64,000 bases of DNA from Parabacteroides distasonis ATCC 8503 (GTDB lineage: Bacteria; Bacteroidota; Bacteroidia; Bacteroidales; Tannerellaceae): NCBI RefSeq assembly GCF_000012845.1, contig NC_009615.1, positions 953,501 to 1,017,500 of the forward strand, read 5' to 3'. Below the pieces are notes generated by a model. The model was given only the letters and a program-made list of their open reading frames with translations, ran no database searches and was not told the origin of the DNA. A program made the position numbers and the translations under genes. Below, piece by piece: positions 19,160-29,588 of the stretch (its first letter is position 1; each line of letters begins with the position of its first letter).

Positions 19160-19312
19160 ATGGATAAAAAACAAGAAAAGAAAATCTGGAACTCTCAACT
19201 TGCGATTGAGAATCCGAAGAATGATAGGATCGCTGTTATTTACTCTGTAAAAGTTAGTAGTGTACGAATCCTAGAGAAACCTCGTAATCCGAAAAGAGGG
19301 AAGACCCGTTGA
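19160..19312 (+). CDS. Small basic hypothetical protein
   Basis: 50 aa, starting MDKKQEKKIWNSQLAIENPK and ending in a K/R-rich tail. It lies between the DMT transporter and a strong terminator. No recognisable domain. Support is limited to an ATG, a clean stop and position. Confidence 0.45.
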   Translation: MDKKQEKKIWNSQLAIENPKNDRIAVIYSVKVSSVRILEKPRNPKRGKTR

Positions 19313-19319
19313 CAATCAT

Positions 19320-19358
19320 CATCCCCTATTCTATATATAAATATATGAATAGGGGATG
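19320..19358. terminator. Bidirectional terminator
   Basis: Twelve-bp perfect stem (CATCCCCTATTC, 19320-19331, with 19347-19358), extended by GACA/TGTC flanks, between convergent genes. Confidence 0.8.
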
Positions 19359-19363
19359 ACTGT

Positions 19364-19870
19364 CTATTTATTCTCCACTTCCATGCCCATGATATAATCG
19401 TTCATGAAATAGCCGTTTCCTATATGATGGTCCCGTGTGCCTATTTCCCGTAATCCCATATGTCTGTAGAAGCCTATGGCGGGATTGTAGCGGTTTACGT
19501 ATAATTCTATAGTGAAAGGTCCGGTATGTACCTCCTTCAAATAGTTAATACCTTGTTCGATGATAAAACGCCCGATTCCCGTGCCATGCATTTCCGGTAG
19601 GGAATAGATCTTTTGAAAATTGTACGTGTTTTCACCTGTTTTCTCTATGGATAAATAGCCTGCCGGCATATCGTCCGCCAATATAATAAAATATTGATGA
19701 TGTAACTCTTCCATTTGTTTAAGAATGTTATCCGGAGCGTACATCATATCGAACATATAATCCAATTGCTCTTTAGAAAGTATCTTTCCATACGTGTTCT
19801 CCCAAATGCGTGAGGCAAGGTCATGAATAAGAGAACGGTCATCAATAGTCGCTTTTTTAATCGTAAACAT
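19364..19870 (-). CDS. GNAT N-acetyltransferase
   Basis: 168 aa from the ATG at 19870. The upstream ATG at 19915 lies before the predicted promoter, so it cannot be used. The GNAT core has the acetyl-CoA loop MHGTGIGRFIIEQG (Q/R-x-x-G-x-G/A type). Also visible: AGYLSIEKTGENTYNFQKIYSLPE and ELYVNRYNPAIGFYRHMGL. Substrate unknown. Confidence 0.85.
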   Translation of the reverse strand: MFTIKKATIDDRSLIHDLASRIWENTYGKILSKEQLDYMFDMMYAPDNILKQMEELHHQYFIILADDMPAGYLSIEKTGENTYNFQKIYSLPEMHGTGIGRFIIEQGINYLKEVHTGPFTIELYVNRYNPAIGFYRHMGLREIGTRDHHIGNGYFMNDYIMGMEVENK

Positions 19871-19892
19871 GTTAATTTTGTATTTTGACTCA

Positions 19893-19900
19893 CAAAGATA
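19893..19900 (-). promoter_or_regulatory. -7 box of the GNAT gene
   Basis: Minus strand TATCTTTG. It decides the start at 19870. Confidence 0.55.
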
Positions 19901-19988
19901 CAAATAGACGAACAAAAATACAATATAGACGAATGTAAATAGAATTTTACTTGACTAGTGTTATTTTTTAGCTTGATTTCACACTTAT

Positions 19989-20021
19989 TTTGATGTTAAT
20001 CCGCGAAAAATAATAACTTTG
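19989..20021 (+). promoter_or_regulatory. Promoter of the V-ATPase operon
   Basis: TTTG (19989-19992), 21-bp spacer, TAACTTTG (20014-20021): a good match to the -33/-7 pattern. The leader to the first ATG is about 40 nt. Confidence 0.7.
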
Positions 20022-20066
20022 TGGGCGTTTACTATTGAAAAATACAATTCAAATACATAATAGGAA

Positions 20067-20657
20067 ATGGATACAAAGATTCAGGAACTAACAGACAAGA
20101 TCTACAAGGAAGGTGTAGAGAAGGGGAACGAAGAAGCGGGGCGTATAATCGCCGAGGCCAATGCTCAAAAGGATACGATTCTTAAAGATGCGGAAGCGGA
20201 AGCGAAACGTATCGTAGCGGCTGCCGAGAAACAAGCTGCCGAGTTGAAGAAGAATACGGAAGCCGAATTGAAATTGTTCGCCACCCAGTCTGTCGAGGCG
20301 TTAAAGAGCGAGGTGACAAACCTTATCACTGGTGATATCGCTAGTTCGAATGTGAAAGCGGCGTTGATGGATCCCGCCTATATGCAGAAAGTGATCCTTG
20401 AGCTTGTGAAAAGCTGGCCCGCTAATGAGTTCTTGACTATCCAAGCTTCTGATTCCGATGGCTTGAAGGCGTATTTTGAGGCCAATGCCAAAGGCTTGCT
20501 AGAGAAAGGGTATAAGATCGAGAAGGTAAGCGGAAAGAAAGCGTCTTTCTCTATTATCCCGGCGGATGGGTCTTATAAAGTGACGTTTGGCGAAGACGAG
20601 TTTATCGAGTTCTTTAAAGAGTTCTTGCGTCCGCAATTAGTAGAAATGCTGTTCTGA
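20067..20657 (+). CDS. atpE: V-type ATP synthase subunit E
   Basis: 196 aa. The N-terminal ~85 residues form a long alanine/lysine/glutamate-rich helix (IIAEANAQKDTILKDAEAEAKRI) typical of the peripheral-stalk subunit; the C-terminal half is a globular head. First gene of the operon, one base before the next gene. Confidence 0.9.
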   Translation: MDTKIQELTDKIYKEGVEKGNEEAGRIIAEANAQKDTILKDAEAEAKRIVAAAEKQAAELKKNTEAELKLFATQSVEALKSEVTNLITGDIASSNVKAALMDPAYMQKVILELVKSWPANEFLTIQASDSDGLKAYFEANAKGLLEKGYKIEKVSGKKASFSIIPADGSYKVTFGEDEFIEFFKEFLRPQLVEMLF

Positions 20658-20658
20658 T

Positions 20659-21537
20659 ATGAGTAAGTATTACTACTTAATCTCCGGACTTCCTAACATA
20701 GCGTTGGATGATAGTAAACTAGCCTATTCGGTCTGTGAGTTCCGGACGGAAATAGAGGATATGCTATCTTCTAAGGATAAAAAGCTGATTGATTTATTTT
20801 ATTTGAAATATGATAATATAAATCTGCTGGCTCACGCTAAAAGACCGGACTCCGATCCGGATCAAAGAGGAAGAATAACGTATGATGAGTTCAATACTTT
20901 ATATAAAGCGTTGAAGGATGAGGAAAAAATTCCCAAAAATGATAATCTCCCGCCTTATTTCGTGCAATTCTTTAAACTGTATCTAGCCGAAGAGGCTAAG
21001 GACACCAAAAGCGAGAAAGAATATATATCATGGGAAGACCGCTTGGCTGCGTTATATTATGAATATGCCATGAAATGTGGGAATAAGTTCGTGGCTGATT
21101 GGTTCGAGCTTAACCTGAATATCAACAATGTTCTTACTGCGATCACTTGCCGTAAATATGGATTTGATAAGGCCAATTATATCGTGGGGCATAATGAGAT
21201 AGCAGAAAATATCCGTACGTCGAACGCCCGTGATTTCGGCTTGGGCGATTCCGTGGAATATTTGCCCGAGTTACAACGCATCGCCGAAGAGACCGATCTG
21301 ATCGTTCGTGAGAAGAAAATCGATCTTTTGAAATGGAAATGGCTGGACGATAATACCTTCTTCAAGACGTTCGACATAGAGAGTGTATTCGCTTATTTAT
21401 TGAAATTGGAGATGATAGAGCGCTGGGTAACCTTGGATAAGGCGAGAGGCGAGAAGACTTTCCGTGAATTGGTAGGCGCCATGAAGATGGGTAGTGAGAA
21501 TGCGTTGGAAGAATTTAAAAGAAACAATATAAAATAA
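20659..21537 (+). CDS. DUF2764-family V-ATPase operon protein
   Basis: 292 aa. This family sits between E and A in Chlamydia and Bacteroidota V-ATPase operons, where archaeal and eukaryotic systems have other stalk subunits. Starts MSKYYYLISGLPNIALDDSK and is largely helical. It is likely a structural part of the complex, perhaps replacing subunit C (inferred from position). Confidence 0.85.
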   Translation: MSKYYYLISGLPNIALDDSKLAYSVCEFRTEIEDMLSSKDKKLIDLFYLKYDNINLLAHAKRPDSDPDQRGRITYDEFNTLYKALKDEEKIPKNDNLPPYFVQFFKLYLAEEAKDTKSEKEYISWEDRLAALYYEYAMKCGNKFVADWFELNLNINNVLTAITCRKYGFDKANYIVGHNEIAENIRTSNARDFGLGDSVEYLPELQRIAEETDLIVREKKIDLLKWKWLDDNTFFKTFDIESVFAYLLKLEMIERWVTLDKARGEKTFRELVGAMKMGSENALEEFKRNNIK

Positions 21538-21540
21538 ATT

Positions 21541-23298
21541 ATGGCTACGAAAGGAATTGTAAAAGGAATCGTATCCAACCTAGTAACCGTAGAGGTGGAT
21601 GGTCCGGTTTCTCAGAATGAGATCTGTTACATTTCTGTCGGAGGCGTGAAGCTGATGTCGGAAGTAATCAAGGTGATAGGTAAGAATGCCTTTGTACAAG
21701 TATTTGAGAGCACACGTGGTATGCGTGTCGGCGACGAGGCTGAATTCCAAGGGCATATGTTGGAAGTTACGCTGGGTCCGGGTATGTTGTCCCGCAACTA
21801 TGACGGTTTGCAGAATGACTTGGACAAGATGGAAGGTGTATTCTTGAAACGTGGCGATTATACGTTTGCGTTGGACAATGATAAGAAGTGGGATTTCAAG
21901 CCTCTGGCTAAAGCGGGCGATACCGTGAGCGCCGGTGATTGGCTGGGAGAGGTGGACGAGAATTTCCAACCTCATAAGATTATGGTCCCCTTTAAGTTCG
22001 AGGGATCTTATACTGTGAAATCGGTGGTTCCAGCCGGACAATATACCATCAATGATACGATGGCTGTCCTTACGGACGAAAATGGCACGGACGTAAACGT
22101 GACGATGATCCAGAAATGGCCAGTAAAGAAAGCTATCACTTGTTATAAGGAAAAGCCCCGTCCATTCAAATTGCTGGAGACGGGCGTTCGTACGATCGAT
22201 ACCGTGAACCCGATCGTTGAGGGTGGTACCGGATTTATCCCCGGTCCGTTCGGTACGGGCAAGACGGTGCTTCAGCACGCTATCTCTAAACAAGCGGAAG
22301 CGGATATCGTGATTATCGCCGCCTGCGGTGAGCGTGCGAATGAGGTCGTAGAGGTATTTACGGAGTTCCCGGAATTGGTAGACCCGCATACGGGACGTAA
22401 ATTGATGGAACGTACGATCATTATCGCCAATACATCCAACATGCCGGTAGCCGCTCGTGAGGCATCCGTATATACGGCGATGACCATCGCCGAGTATTAT
22501 CGCAGCATGGGTTTGAAGGTTCTGTTGATGGCCGACTCTACTTCCCGCTGGGCACAGGCTTTGCGTGAGATGTCCAACCGTTTGGAGGAGTTGCCGGGAC
22601 CGGATGCTTTCCCGATGGACTTGTCCGCTATCGTGGCGAACTTCTACGCTCGTGCGGGATTCGTTCATTTGAATAACAACGCTACAGGCTCCGTCACTTT
22701 CATCGGTACGGTATCGCCGGCCGGTGGAAACTTGAAGGAGCCAGTGACCGAGAATACGAAGAAGGTGGCCCGTTGTTTCTATGCCTTGGAGCAGGAGCGT
22801 GCCGACCGTAAACGTTATCCGGCCGTAAACCCGATCGAGAGTTATTCCAAGTATATCGAGTATCCAGAGTTTCAGGAATACATCGCTAAACATATCTCCC
22901 CGGAATGGATCGAGAAAGTAAACGAGATCAAGACCCGTATGTTGCGTGGTAAGGAGATCTCCGAGCAAATCAATATCTTGGGTGATGATGGTGTGCCTGT
23001 CGAGTATCACGTTACATTCTGGAAGTCCGAGTTGATCGACTTCGTGATCTTGCAACAGGATGCTTTCGATGCCATCGATGCGGTTACTCCGTTGCGACGT
23101 CAGGAATTCATGCTGGATAGAGTCGTAAATGTTTGCCGTTCAGAGTTTAAGTTTGATAACTTCCTTGAGGTTATGGACTACTTTAAGAAGATGATCAACA
23201 TCTTTAAGCAGATGAACTATTCGGAATATGAGAGTGACCAATTCAAGAAGTTTAATACGGAACTGGATGAACTTTTGAAGGAGAGAATCGAAAATTAA
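21541..23298 (+). CDS. atpA: V-type ATP synthase subunit A
   Basis: 585 aa, full length. Catalytic subunit: P-loop GPFGTGKT at 235-242, followed by ACGERANEVVEVFTEFPEL, LMADSTSRWAQALREMSNRL and the A-type insertion before it. Hydrolyses or makes ATP in the soluble V1 part. Three bp after the previous gene. Confidence 0.97.
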   Translation: MATKGIVKGIVSNLVTVEVDGPVSQNEICYISVGGVKLMSEVIKVIGKNAFVQVFESTRGMRVGDEAEFQGHMLEVTLGPGMLSRNYDGLQNDLDKMEGVFLKRGDYTFALDNDKKWDFKPLAKAGDTVSAGDWLGEVDENFQPHKIMVPFKFEGSYTVKSVVPAGQYTINDTMAVLTDENGTDVNVTMIQKWPVKKAITCYKEKPRPFKLLETGVRTIDTVNPIVEGGTGFIPGPFGTGKTVLQHAISKQAEADIVIIAACGERANEVVEVFTEFPELVDPHTGRKLMERTIIIANTSNMPVAAREASVYTAMTIAEYYRSMGLKVLLMADSTSRWAQALREMSNRLEELPGPDAFPMDLSAIVANFYARAGFVHLNNNATGSVTFIGTVSPAGGNLKEPVTENTKKVARCFYALEQERADRKRYPAVNPIESYSKYIEYPEFQEYIAKHISPEWIEKVNEIKTRMLRGKEISEQINILGDDGVPVEYHVTFWKSELIDFVILQQDAFDAIDAVTPLRRQEFMLDRVVNVCRSEFKFDNFLEVMDYFKKMINIFKQMNYSEYESDQFKKFNTELDELLKERIEN

Positions 23299-23305
23299 AA
23301 GAGTT

Positions 23306-24622
23306 ATGGCAACAAAAGCATTTCAAAAAATATATACGAAGATTACCCAGATCACAAAAGCTACCTGTTCGCTGAAAGCAACGGGAGTTGGGTATGATGA
23401 GTTGGCCTCTGTAGACGGAAAGCTGGCTCAGGTGGTAAAGATTATCGGCGACGAGGTGACGTTGCAGGTATTCTCCGGAACGGAAGGTATCCGTACGAAT
23501 GCCGAGGTGGTATTCATGGGGAAGGCCCCTTCCTTGAAAGTAGGTGACCAGTTAGCCGGACGTTTCTTCAACGCTTATGGCGAGCCTATCGATGGCGGTC
23601 CGATCCCCGAGGGACGTGAGGTCGAGATCGGTGGTCCGTCCGTGAACCCGGTACGTCGTAAACAACCCTCTGAATTAATCGCTACGGGTATCGCCGGTAT
23701 CGACTTGAATAATACCTTGGTAACCGGTCAGAAGATCCCGTTCTTCGCCGACCCCGACCAGCCTTTCAACCAAGTTATGGCGATGGTAGCCTTGCGTGCG
23801 AAGTCCGATAAGATTATCTTGGGAGGTATGGGTATGACGAACGACGACTACCTGTTCTTTAAGAATACATTTAGTAACGCCGGTGCCCTAGACCGTATCG
23901 TTAGTTTTATCAACACGACCGAGGACCCGTCCGTAGAGCGTATCTTGATCCCGGATATGGCGTTGAGCGCCGCTGAGTATTTCGCCGTGGAGAAGAACGA
24001 GAAGGTCTTGGTATTGCTTACCGATATGACCAACTACGCCGATGCCTTGGCGATCGTATCAAACCGTATGGACCAGATCCCGTCTAAGGACTCTATGCCG
24101 GGTTCCTTATATTCGGATTTGGCGAAGATTTACGAGAAAGCCGTTCAATTCCCGGCGGGAGGTTCCATCACGATTATCGCCGTAACGACCTTATCCGGTG
24201 GTGATATCACGCATGCCGTACCTGATAATACGGGTTATATCACGGAAGGTCAGTTGTATTTGCGTCGTGATAGCGATGTGGGTAAGGTCATCGTCGATCC
24301 GTTCCGAAGCTTGTCTCGTTTGAAACAGCTGGTAACCGGAAAGAAGACCCGTGAGGATCATCCACAGGTAATGAACGCCGCCGTACGTTTGTATGCCGAT
24401 GCCGCCAACGCTAAGACCAAGCTGGAGAATGGTTTCGACTTGACCGACTACGACAACCGTACCTTGTCTTTCGCCAAGGATTATTCTTCTAAGCTGTTGG
24501 CTATCGACGTAAACTTGGATACGACGGAGATGCTGGACGTAGCTTGGGGATTGTTCGCTAGATATTTCAGCCCGGAGGAGGTAAATATCAAACAAGGATT
24601 GGTTGATAAGTACTGGAAGTAA
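23306..24622 (+). CDS. atpB: V-type ATP synthase subunit B
   Basis: 438 aa. Non-catalytic nucleotide-binding subunit alternating with A; it lacks a GxxxxGKT loop, as expected (GQKIPFFADPDQPFNQ). Family signatures include GEPIDGGP, ERILIPDMALSAAEYFA and PSKDSMPGSLYSDLAKIYEKAV. Seven bp after atpA. Confidence 0.97.
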   Translation: MATKAFQKIYTKITQITKATCSLKATGVGYDELASVDGKLAQVVKIIGDEVTLQVFSGTEGIRTNAEVVFMGKAPSLKVGDQLAGRFFNAYGEPIDGGPIPEGREVEIGGPSVNPVRRKQPSELIATGIAGIDLNNTLVTGQKIPFFADPDQPFNQVMAMVALRAKSDKIILGGMGMTNDDYLFFKNTFSNAGALDRIVSFINTTEDPSVERILIPDMALSAAEYFAVEKNEKVLVLLTDMTNYADALAIVSNRMDQIPSKDSMPGSLYSDLAKIYEKAVQFPAGGSITIIAVTTLSGGDITHAVPDNTGYITEGQLYLRRDSDVGKVIVDPFRSLSRLKQLVTGKKTREDHPQVMNAAVRLYADAANAKTKLENGFDLTDYDNRTLSFAKDYSSKLLAIDVNLDTTEMLDVAWGLFARYFSPEEVNIKQGLVDKYWK

Positions 24623-24633
24623 ATTAAATAAAC

Positions 24634-25257
24634 ATGGCAATAAAGTTTCAATATAATAAAACCTCTCTTCAGCAATTGGAAAAGCAACTGAAGATGCGTG
24701 AACGCTCCCTGCCTACGATCAAGAGCAAGGAGAGCGCCCTGCGTATCGAGGTGAAGCGGACCAAGGACGAAGTGAATAAATTGGAACTTCAGCTAGAACG
24801 AGAGATTCAGAGTTACGAGAATATGGTGGCTTTGTGGAACGAGTTCAATCCGGAGCTGATCTCCGTGAAGGACGTGACGCTTTCCACGAAGAAGATCGCC
24901 GGCGTGATCGTCCCGTTATTGGACGAGATCAAGTTCGAGATCGGACACTATAGTCTCTTTAATGCCCCCGCATGGTATACAGATGGTATCGAGTTGCTGA
25001 AAAAGCTGGCTCGTACCGGTATCGAGGCGGAGTTCTCGGGCATGAAGCTGGAGTTGTTGGAGCATGCTAGGAAAAAGACCACTCAGAAGGTGAACCTGTT
25101 TGAGAAGGTACAGATTCCGGGTTATAAGGATGCGATCCGTAAGGTGAAACGGTTTATGGAAGACGAGGAGAGTCTTTCTAAGTCCTCACAGAAGATCATG
25201 AGAGCCAATCAGGAGAAACGTAAGGCAAAAGAAGAAAAAGAGGAGGCCGAGGTATGA
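24634..25257 (+). CDS. atpD: V-type ATP synthase subunit D
   Basis: 207 aa. Two long terminal helices with a central globular part, as expected for the central rotor stalk (FQYNKTSLQQLEKQLKMRER at the start, LKTT-type C-terminal helix with VKRFMEDEESLSKSSQKIM). The stop overlaps the next start (ATGA). Confidence 0.93.
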   Translation: MAIKFQYNKTSLQQLEKQLKMRERSLPTIKSKESALRIEVKRTKDEVNKLELQLEREIQSYENMVALWNEFNPELISVKDVTLSTKKIAGVIVPLLDEIKFEIGHYSLFNAPAWYTDGIELLKKLARTGIEAEFSGMKLELLEHARKKTTQKVNLFEKVQIPGYKDAIRKVKRFMEDEESLSKSSQKIMRANQEKRKAKEEKEEAEV

Positions 25258-27074
25258 TAGTAAAGATGAGTAAATATGCCTTTATGGTGTTCCATAAGGA
25301 GTATGATACGTTCCTTTCTACGCTTCGTGACTTAGGTGTCGTCCATATCAAGGAGACAAACTCCGTGATGGATAACGAGAGGTTGCAAGAGCTTCTGGCT
25401 GAGCGTAAACAGATCAATACGCTGATGCGTTACTTTAAGAACCTCCATGCGGCGGAGAAAGACGTTAAGTTTGCCCCGGCCCGTGAGTTGACGAAAGAGG
25501 AAGGCTTGAAGTTGGTGCGTAAGATAGAGGAATTGCAAGATAAGAAAGCGCAATTGATCGCTTCCAAGCAATCGATCGAGAAGGATCTGGCTTATATGGA
25601 AATATGGGGTGAGTTCAGTTATCAGAATATCAACCGTCTGAAAAGAGCGGGATACGATGTTACGTTCTTTACCTGTCCTACCGCTAAGTACGAGCCGGAA
25701 TGGGGCGTGCTGTATAACGCCATTCTGATCAATAACTTCCAATCGGTAACGTATTTTATCACGATTACCAAGGAAGGTACCTTGATCGATATAGACGCTG
25801 AACGTCCGAAGATGCCGGTTCAAGGATTGGCGAAGTTGCGTGCCCGTCTGGATCAACGTACCAAGGATATCCAGAATGTGGAGGATGAGCTGAAACATCG
25901 TGCCGTGGAGGATTATAAAACGTTGGAGGAATTCGATAAGAACCTGCAGGACGAGTTTAATCTTTCTAATGCGTTAGTGCAGACAGACCGGCAAGCGGGT
26001 GATAAGCTCATGTTGTTGGAAGGTTGGGTGCCGACGGAAAACGCTCCGGCCTTGGAGCACGAGCTGGATAAGCAAGGTTATTTCTTCCAGCAATTAGAGA
26101 TCGAGGATGGGGATAAGGTGCCTATCAAGTTACGGAATAATAAATTCAGTAAGCTGTACGAGCCTATCACGAAGATGTTCTCCTTGCCTAATTACGGTGA
26201 ACTTGATCCGACCCCGTTGTTCGCCCCGTTCTTTATGCTGTTCTTCGGACTTTGTTTCGGCGATGGCGGATACGGTTTGTTGGTCATGATCGCTTGTACG
26301 ATCTTGAAGAAGAAGGTGAACCCGGACTTCAAGCCTTATTTGACCTTGTTCCAGTATTTAGGTTTCGCCGCCTTATTGGTGGGTACTTGTACGGGATCTT
26401 TCTTCGGAGTGGCCTTGGCGGATATCCCGGCTTTGTCAAAGATCAAGAACTACTTTGTGAATAGCGACAACTTGATGACATTCTCTATTGTCATCGGTTT
26501 GGTACAGATCATATTCGGTAAATGTGTCGCTGCTTACAAGATCAAGATACAGAAAGGAACGAAACACAGTATTGCTCCGTTCGCTTGGGTGTTCGTGATC
26601 ATATCCTTGGCGTTGGCGTTCGGACTTCCGATGTTGAACGTTCACTTGCCGAACGCTGTCGTTATGGTATGTTACGGAATCGCCATCTTGGGTCTGGTTG
26701 TCGCTTATCTGTACAATACACCGGGCAAGAACGTATTCTTGAACTTTGGTACCGGACTTTGGAACACGTACAATATGGCCTCCGGATTGCTGGGTGATAC
26801 GTTATCATACATTCGTTTGTTCGCTATCGGTCTGACCGGTTCCATCTTGGGTGGCGTATTTAATACGTTGGCGGTTACGATGACAGACGGTATGAATATC
26901 GTGGCACGTGCGATTTGTATGTTGTTGATCTTGTTAGTGGGTCACTCCATCAATATCGCTCTTTGTACGATCAGCTCCTTGGTACACCCGCTTCGTTTGA
27001 TCTTCGTGGAATATTACAAGAACGCAGAGTTCGAAGGTGGAGGTAAGGCTTATGAGCCATTCAGAAAAGCATAA
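25254..27074 (+). CDS. atpI: V-type ATP synthase subunit I
   Basis: 606 aa. An N-terminal cytoplasmic half with coiled coils (about 1-300) is followed by about seven membrane segments (about 320-600). Ion-path subunit equivalent to eukaryotic a. FFGLCFGDGGYGLL, DTLSYIRLFAIGL (with the essential Arg) and GHSINIALCTISSLVHPLRLIFVEYYKN are characteristic. Overlaps atpD by 4 bp. Confidence 0.96.
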   Translation: MIVKMSKYAFMVFHKEYDTFLSTLRDLGVVHIKETNSVMDNERLQELLAERKQINTLMRYFKNLHAAEKDVKFAPARELTKEEGLKLVRKIEELQDKKAQLIASKQSIEKDLAYMEIWGEFSYQNINRLKRAGYDVTFFTCPTAKYEPEWGVLYNAILINNFQSVTYFITITKEGTLIDIDAERPKMPVQGLAKLRARLDQRTKDIQNVEDELKHRAVEDYKTLEEFDKNLQDEFNLSNALVQTDRQAGDKLMLLEGWVPTENAPALEHELDKQGYFFQQLEIEDGDKVPIKLRNNKFSKLYEPITKMFSLPNYGELDPTPLFAPFFMLFFGLCFGDGGYGLLVMIACTILKKKVNPDFKPYLTLFQYLGFAALLVGTCTGSFFGVALADIPALSKIKNYFVNSDNLMTFSIVIGLVQIIFGKCVAAYKIKIQKGTKHSIAPFAWVFVIISLALAFGLPMLNVHLPNAVVMVCYGIAILGLVVAYLYNTPGKNVFLNFGTGLWNTYNMASGLLGDTLSYIRLFAIGLTGSILGGVFNTLAVTMTDGMNIVARAICMLLILLVGHSINIALCTISSLVHPLRLIFVEYYKNAEFEGGGKAYEPFRKA

Positions 27075-27101
27075 CAATTAAACGAGAAAATAAAACAATA
27101 A

Positions 27102-27584
<483 letters not shown>

Positions 27585-27610
27585 TCATTCAAACATCTGG
27601 ATATAATAAA

Positions 27611-27643
27611 GGCCGTCCCGGACATTCCCGGGGCGGCTTTTTT
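27611..27643 (+). terminator. V-ATPase operon terminator
   Basis: GC-rich stem (GGCCGTCCCGG with CCCGGGGCGGC, one G-U pair) followed by TTTTTT. Confidence 0.85.
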
Positions 27644-27672
27644 GATTGGATCAATGAATAAACTATCTCTTT

Positions 27673-27725
27673 TAGTTTATTAACTATACGAATTAGTTTT
27701 GTAACTAAAAGTTTTAGTTACTTTG
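27673..27725 (+). promoter_or_regulatory. Operator and promoter of the BlaI-type pair
   Basis: A perfect 19-bp palindrome (TAACTAAAAGTTTTAGTTA, 27702-27720) overlaps a -7-like box TTACTTTG (27718-27725). A second half-matching site TAGTT-TATT-AACTA is at 27673-27686. This is the expected place for autorepression by the gene product. Confidence 0.75.
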
Positions 27726-27744
27726 TCGCAAACAAGATAAGGTT

Positions 27745-28110
27745 ATGAAACGACTTACGGCGAAAGAAGAAGAAATCATGGGCTGGTTCTGGCAGAAAGG
27801 CCCATTGTTCGTGAAGGAGCTACTTGAATATTACGAGGAGCCTAAACCTCATTTCAATACCCTTTCTACGATTGTCCGAGGCTTGGAGGAGAAAAGTTTC
27901 CTCGCCCATAAGAATTTCGGGAATAGCTATCAATATTATGCGGTCTTAACAGAAAAGGAGTATAGCAACGGTACGTTGAAAAATGTGATCGCTAAGTATT
28001 TCAATAATTCTTATCTGGGGGTTGTCTCTACGCTGATCAAGGAAGAGGATATCTCTGTGGATGATCTGCGAAAACTAATAGATGATGTAGAACAAGGGAA
28101 TCGTAAATAA
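27745..28110 (+). CDS. BlaI/MecI-family transcriptional repressor
   Basis: 121 aa. An N-terminal winged helix (RLTAKEEEIMGWFWQKGPLFVKELLEYY...STIVRGLEEKSFLAHK) is followed by a helical dimerisation and cleavage domain. Typically relieved when the partner M56 protease is activated. It is followed after 8 bp by such a protease. Confidence 0.9.
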   Translation: MKRLTAKEEEIMGWFWQKGPLFVKELLEYYEEPKPHFNTLSTIVRGLEEKSFLAHKNFGNSYQYYAVLTEKEYSNGTLKNVIAKYFNNSYLGVVSTLIKEEDISVDDLRKLIDDVEQGNRK

Positions 28111-28118
28111 GAACGAAT

Positions 28119-29588
28119 ATGGGAATCTTCTTTGTATATATCCTTAAATCATCCGTGTGCTTGACGATATTTTATCTGTTTTATAAGCTATTGTTGAGCC
28201 GTGATACCTTCCATCGTTTCAACCGGATCGCTTTATTAAGCTTGATCATGCTTTCTGTTATCATCCCATTTTGTGAGATTACTTTGGAGGAAGCGACGGC
28301 CATTCAGCGTCCGGTCATGGATTTGGAGAATTTGCTAGCGGCGGTTTCCATGAGAACGTCGGCAGAATCCGCTAGCCAACCTGTATGGTTACGAGTTATG
28401 GTGATAGCCTATATAATTGGAGGGATATTAACGCTTTGTCAATTCGCATATTCATTTTATGCCTTGTTTCGGTTGATGAGACAAGGTACACCGAAGCTGG
28501 TGGACGGAATCCATCTGATTCTTACGGACCAACCAGTCGTCCCGTTCAGTTGGATGCGAACGATCGTAATAAGCCGGAAGGATTTTGAGGAAAGTGGGAT
28601 AGAGATCATGACGCATGAGATGGCGCATATAAAAGCCCGTCATTCCATTGATCTGCTGATCTCCGAGATTTGTATCCTGTTCCATTGGTTCAACCCATCT
28701 GTCTGGTTGTTGAGGCAGGAATTACAAAATATCCATGAATACGAGGCCGACGAGAGCGTATTAAATCAAGGCGTCGACGCAAAAAGATATCAATTATTAT
28801 TAATCAAAAAAGCTGTTGGTGCACAGCGCTTCACTTCTATGGCCAACAGCTTTAATCACAGTTCACTTAAAAAGCGAATAGCTATGATGTTAAAACAAAA
28901 ATCAAGTCCATGGGCACGGTTGAAGTATCTGTATGTACTCCCGTTGGCAGCCTTAACGGTGGTAGCCTTTGCCCGTCCGGAAATCTCTCACGAATTGGAG
29001 AAGATTTCGAGTGTCAAAATTAGCGAAATTATTCCGGTTCAGGAAAAAAAAGAGCCTAAAAGAAATGTAGAAGTTGAGACCCTCGCAAGGGATTCGGTCG
29101 TTTCTGAAAAAGATATGCAAGCGATACAGGAAAAGGTCTCGGCCGTGATGGAGAAATACCAGCCGGAGATTGACAAGGCGGTTGAAGAGGCAGTGAAAGC
29201 GGCGAATATCGACGAGATCGTTTCTGCGGAAATGGCGAAACACCAGGCTGAGATCGACAAGGCTGTGCAAGCGGCGATAGAGGCCGCCAAGATAAATGAG
29301 ACTATCGCCGCCGAGATGGAGAAGATTCAACCGGAGATCAACCGAGCCATAGAGGAGGCCATGAAAGCCATAGACATCAATGAGAAGGCTGCTAAGGAGG
29401 CATCAAAGGAAAAGTCCTCTTTCTCCGGTATTGTCTACATCGATGGGATGGAATCTTCTAAAGAGAGGATGGACAATTTGAATCCCGATCGTATTGCGTC
29501 TATGAATGTGTACAAAGGAAACGAGGCGATCGCTAAATTCGGAGAGAAAGGTCGTAATGGCGTTATCGAGATAAAATTGAAGAAATGA
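28119..29588 (+). CDS. BlaR1/MecR1-like M56 metallopeptidase with carboxy-terminal repeats
   Basis: 489 aa. Membrane segments are near 1-20, 35-52 and 92-120; zinc motif HEMAH at 166-170; a further membrane segment near 268-282. Instead of a penicillin-binding sensor it has three ~35-residue charged repeats (MEKYQPEIDKAVEEAV, MAKHQAEIDKAVQAA, MEKIQPEINRAIEEA; about 345-445) and a C-terminal TonB-plug-like segment (IASMNVYKGNEAIAKFGEKG). The signal it senses is unknown. Confidence 0.9.
   Translation: MGIFFVYILKSSVCLTIFYLFYKLLLSRDTFHRFNRIALLSLIMLSVIIPFCEITLEEATAIQRPVMDLENLLAAVSMRTSAESASQPVWLRVMVIAYIIGGILTLCQFAYSFYALFRLMRQGTPKLVDGIHLILTDQPVVPFSWMRTIVISRKDFEESGIEIMTHEMAHIKARHSIDLLISEICILFHWFNPSVWLLRQELQNIHEYEADESVLNQGVDAKRYQLLLIKKAVGAQRFTSMANSFNHSSLKKRIAMMLKQKSSPWARLKYLYVLPLAALTVVAFARPEISHELEKISSVKISEIIPVQEKKEPKRNVEVETLARDSVVSEKDMQAIQEKVSAVMEKYQPEIDKAVEEAVKAANIDEIVSAEMAKHQAEIDKAVQAAIEAAKINETIAAEMEKIQPEINRAIEEAMKAIDINEKAAKEASKEKSSFSGIVYIDGMESSKERMDNLNPDRIASMNVYKGNEAIAKFGEKGRNGVIEIKLKK

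Noticed and set aside
19871..19915. Longer start for the GNAT gene
   Set aside because: The -7 box lies within this stretch, so the extra codons would not be transcribed.
21580..23055. Long antisense frame (491 codons) opposite atpA
   Set aside because: Arises from codon bias of the conserved atpA gene; no start context, promoter or domain.
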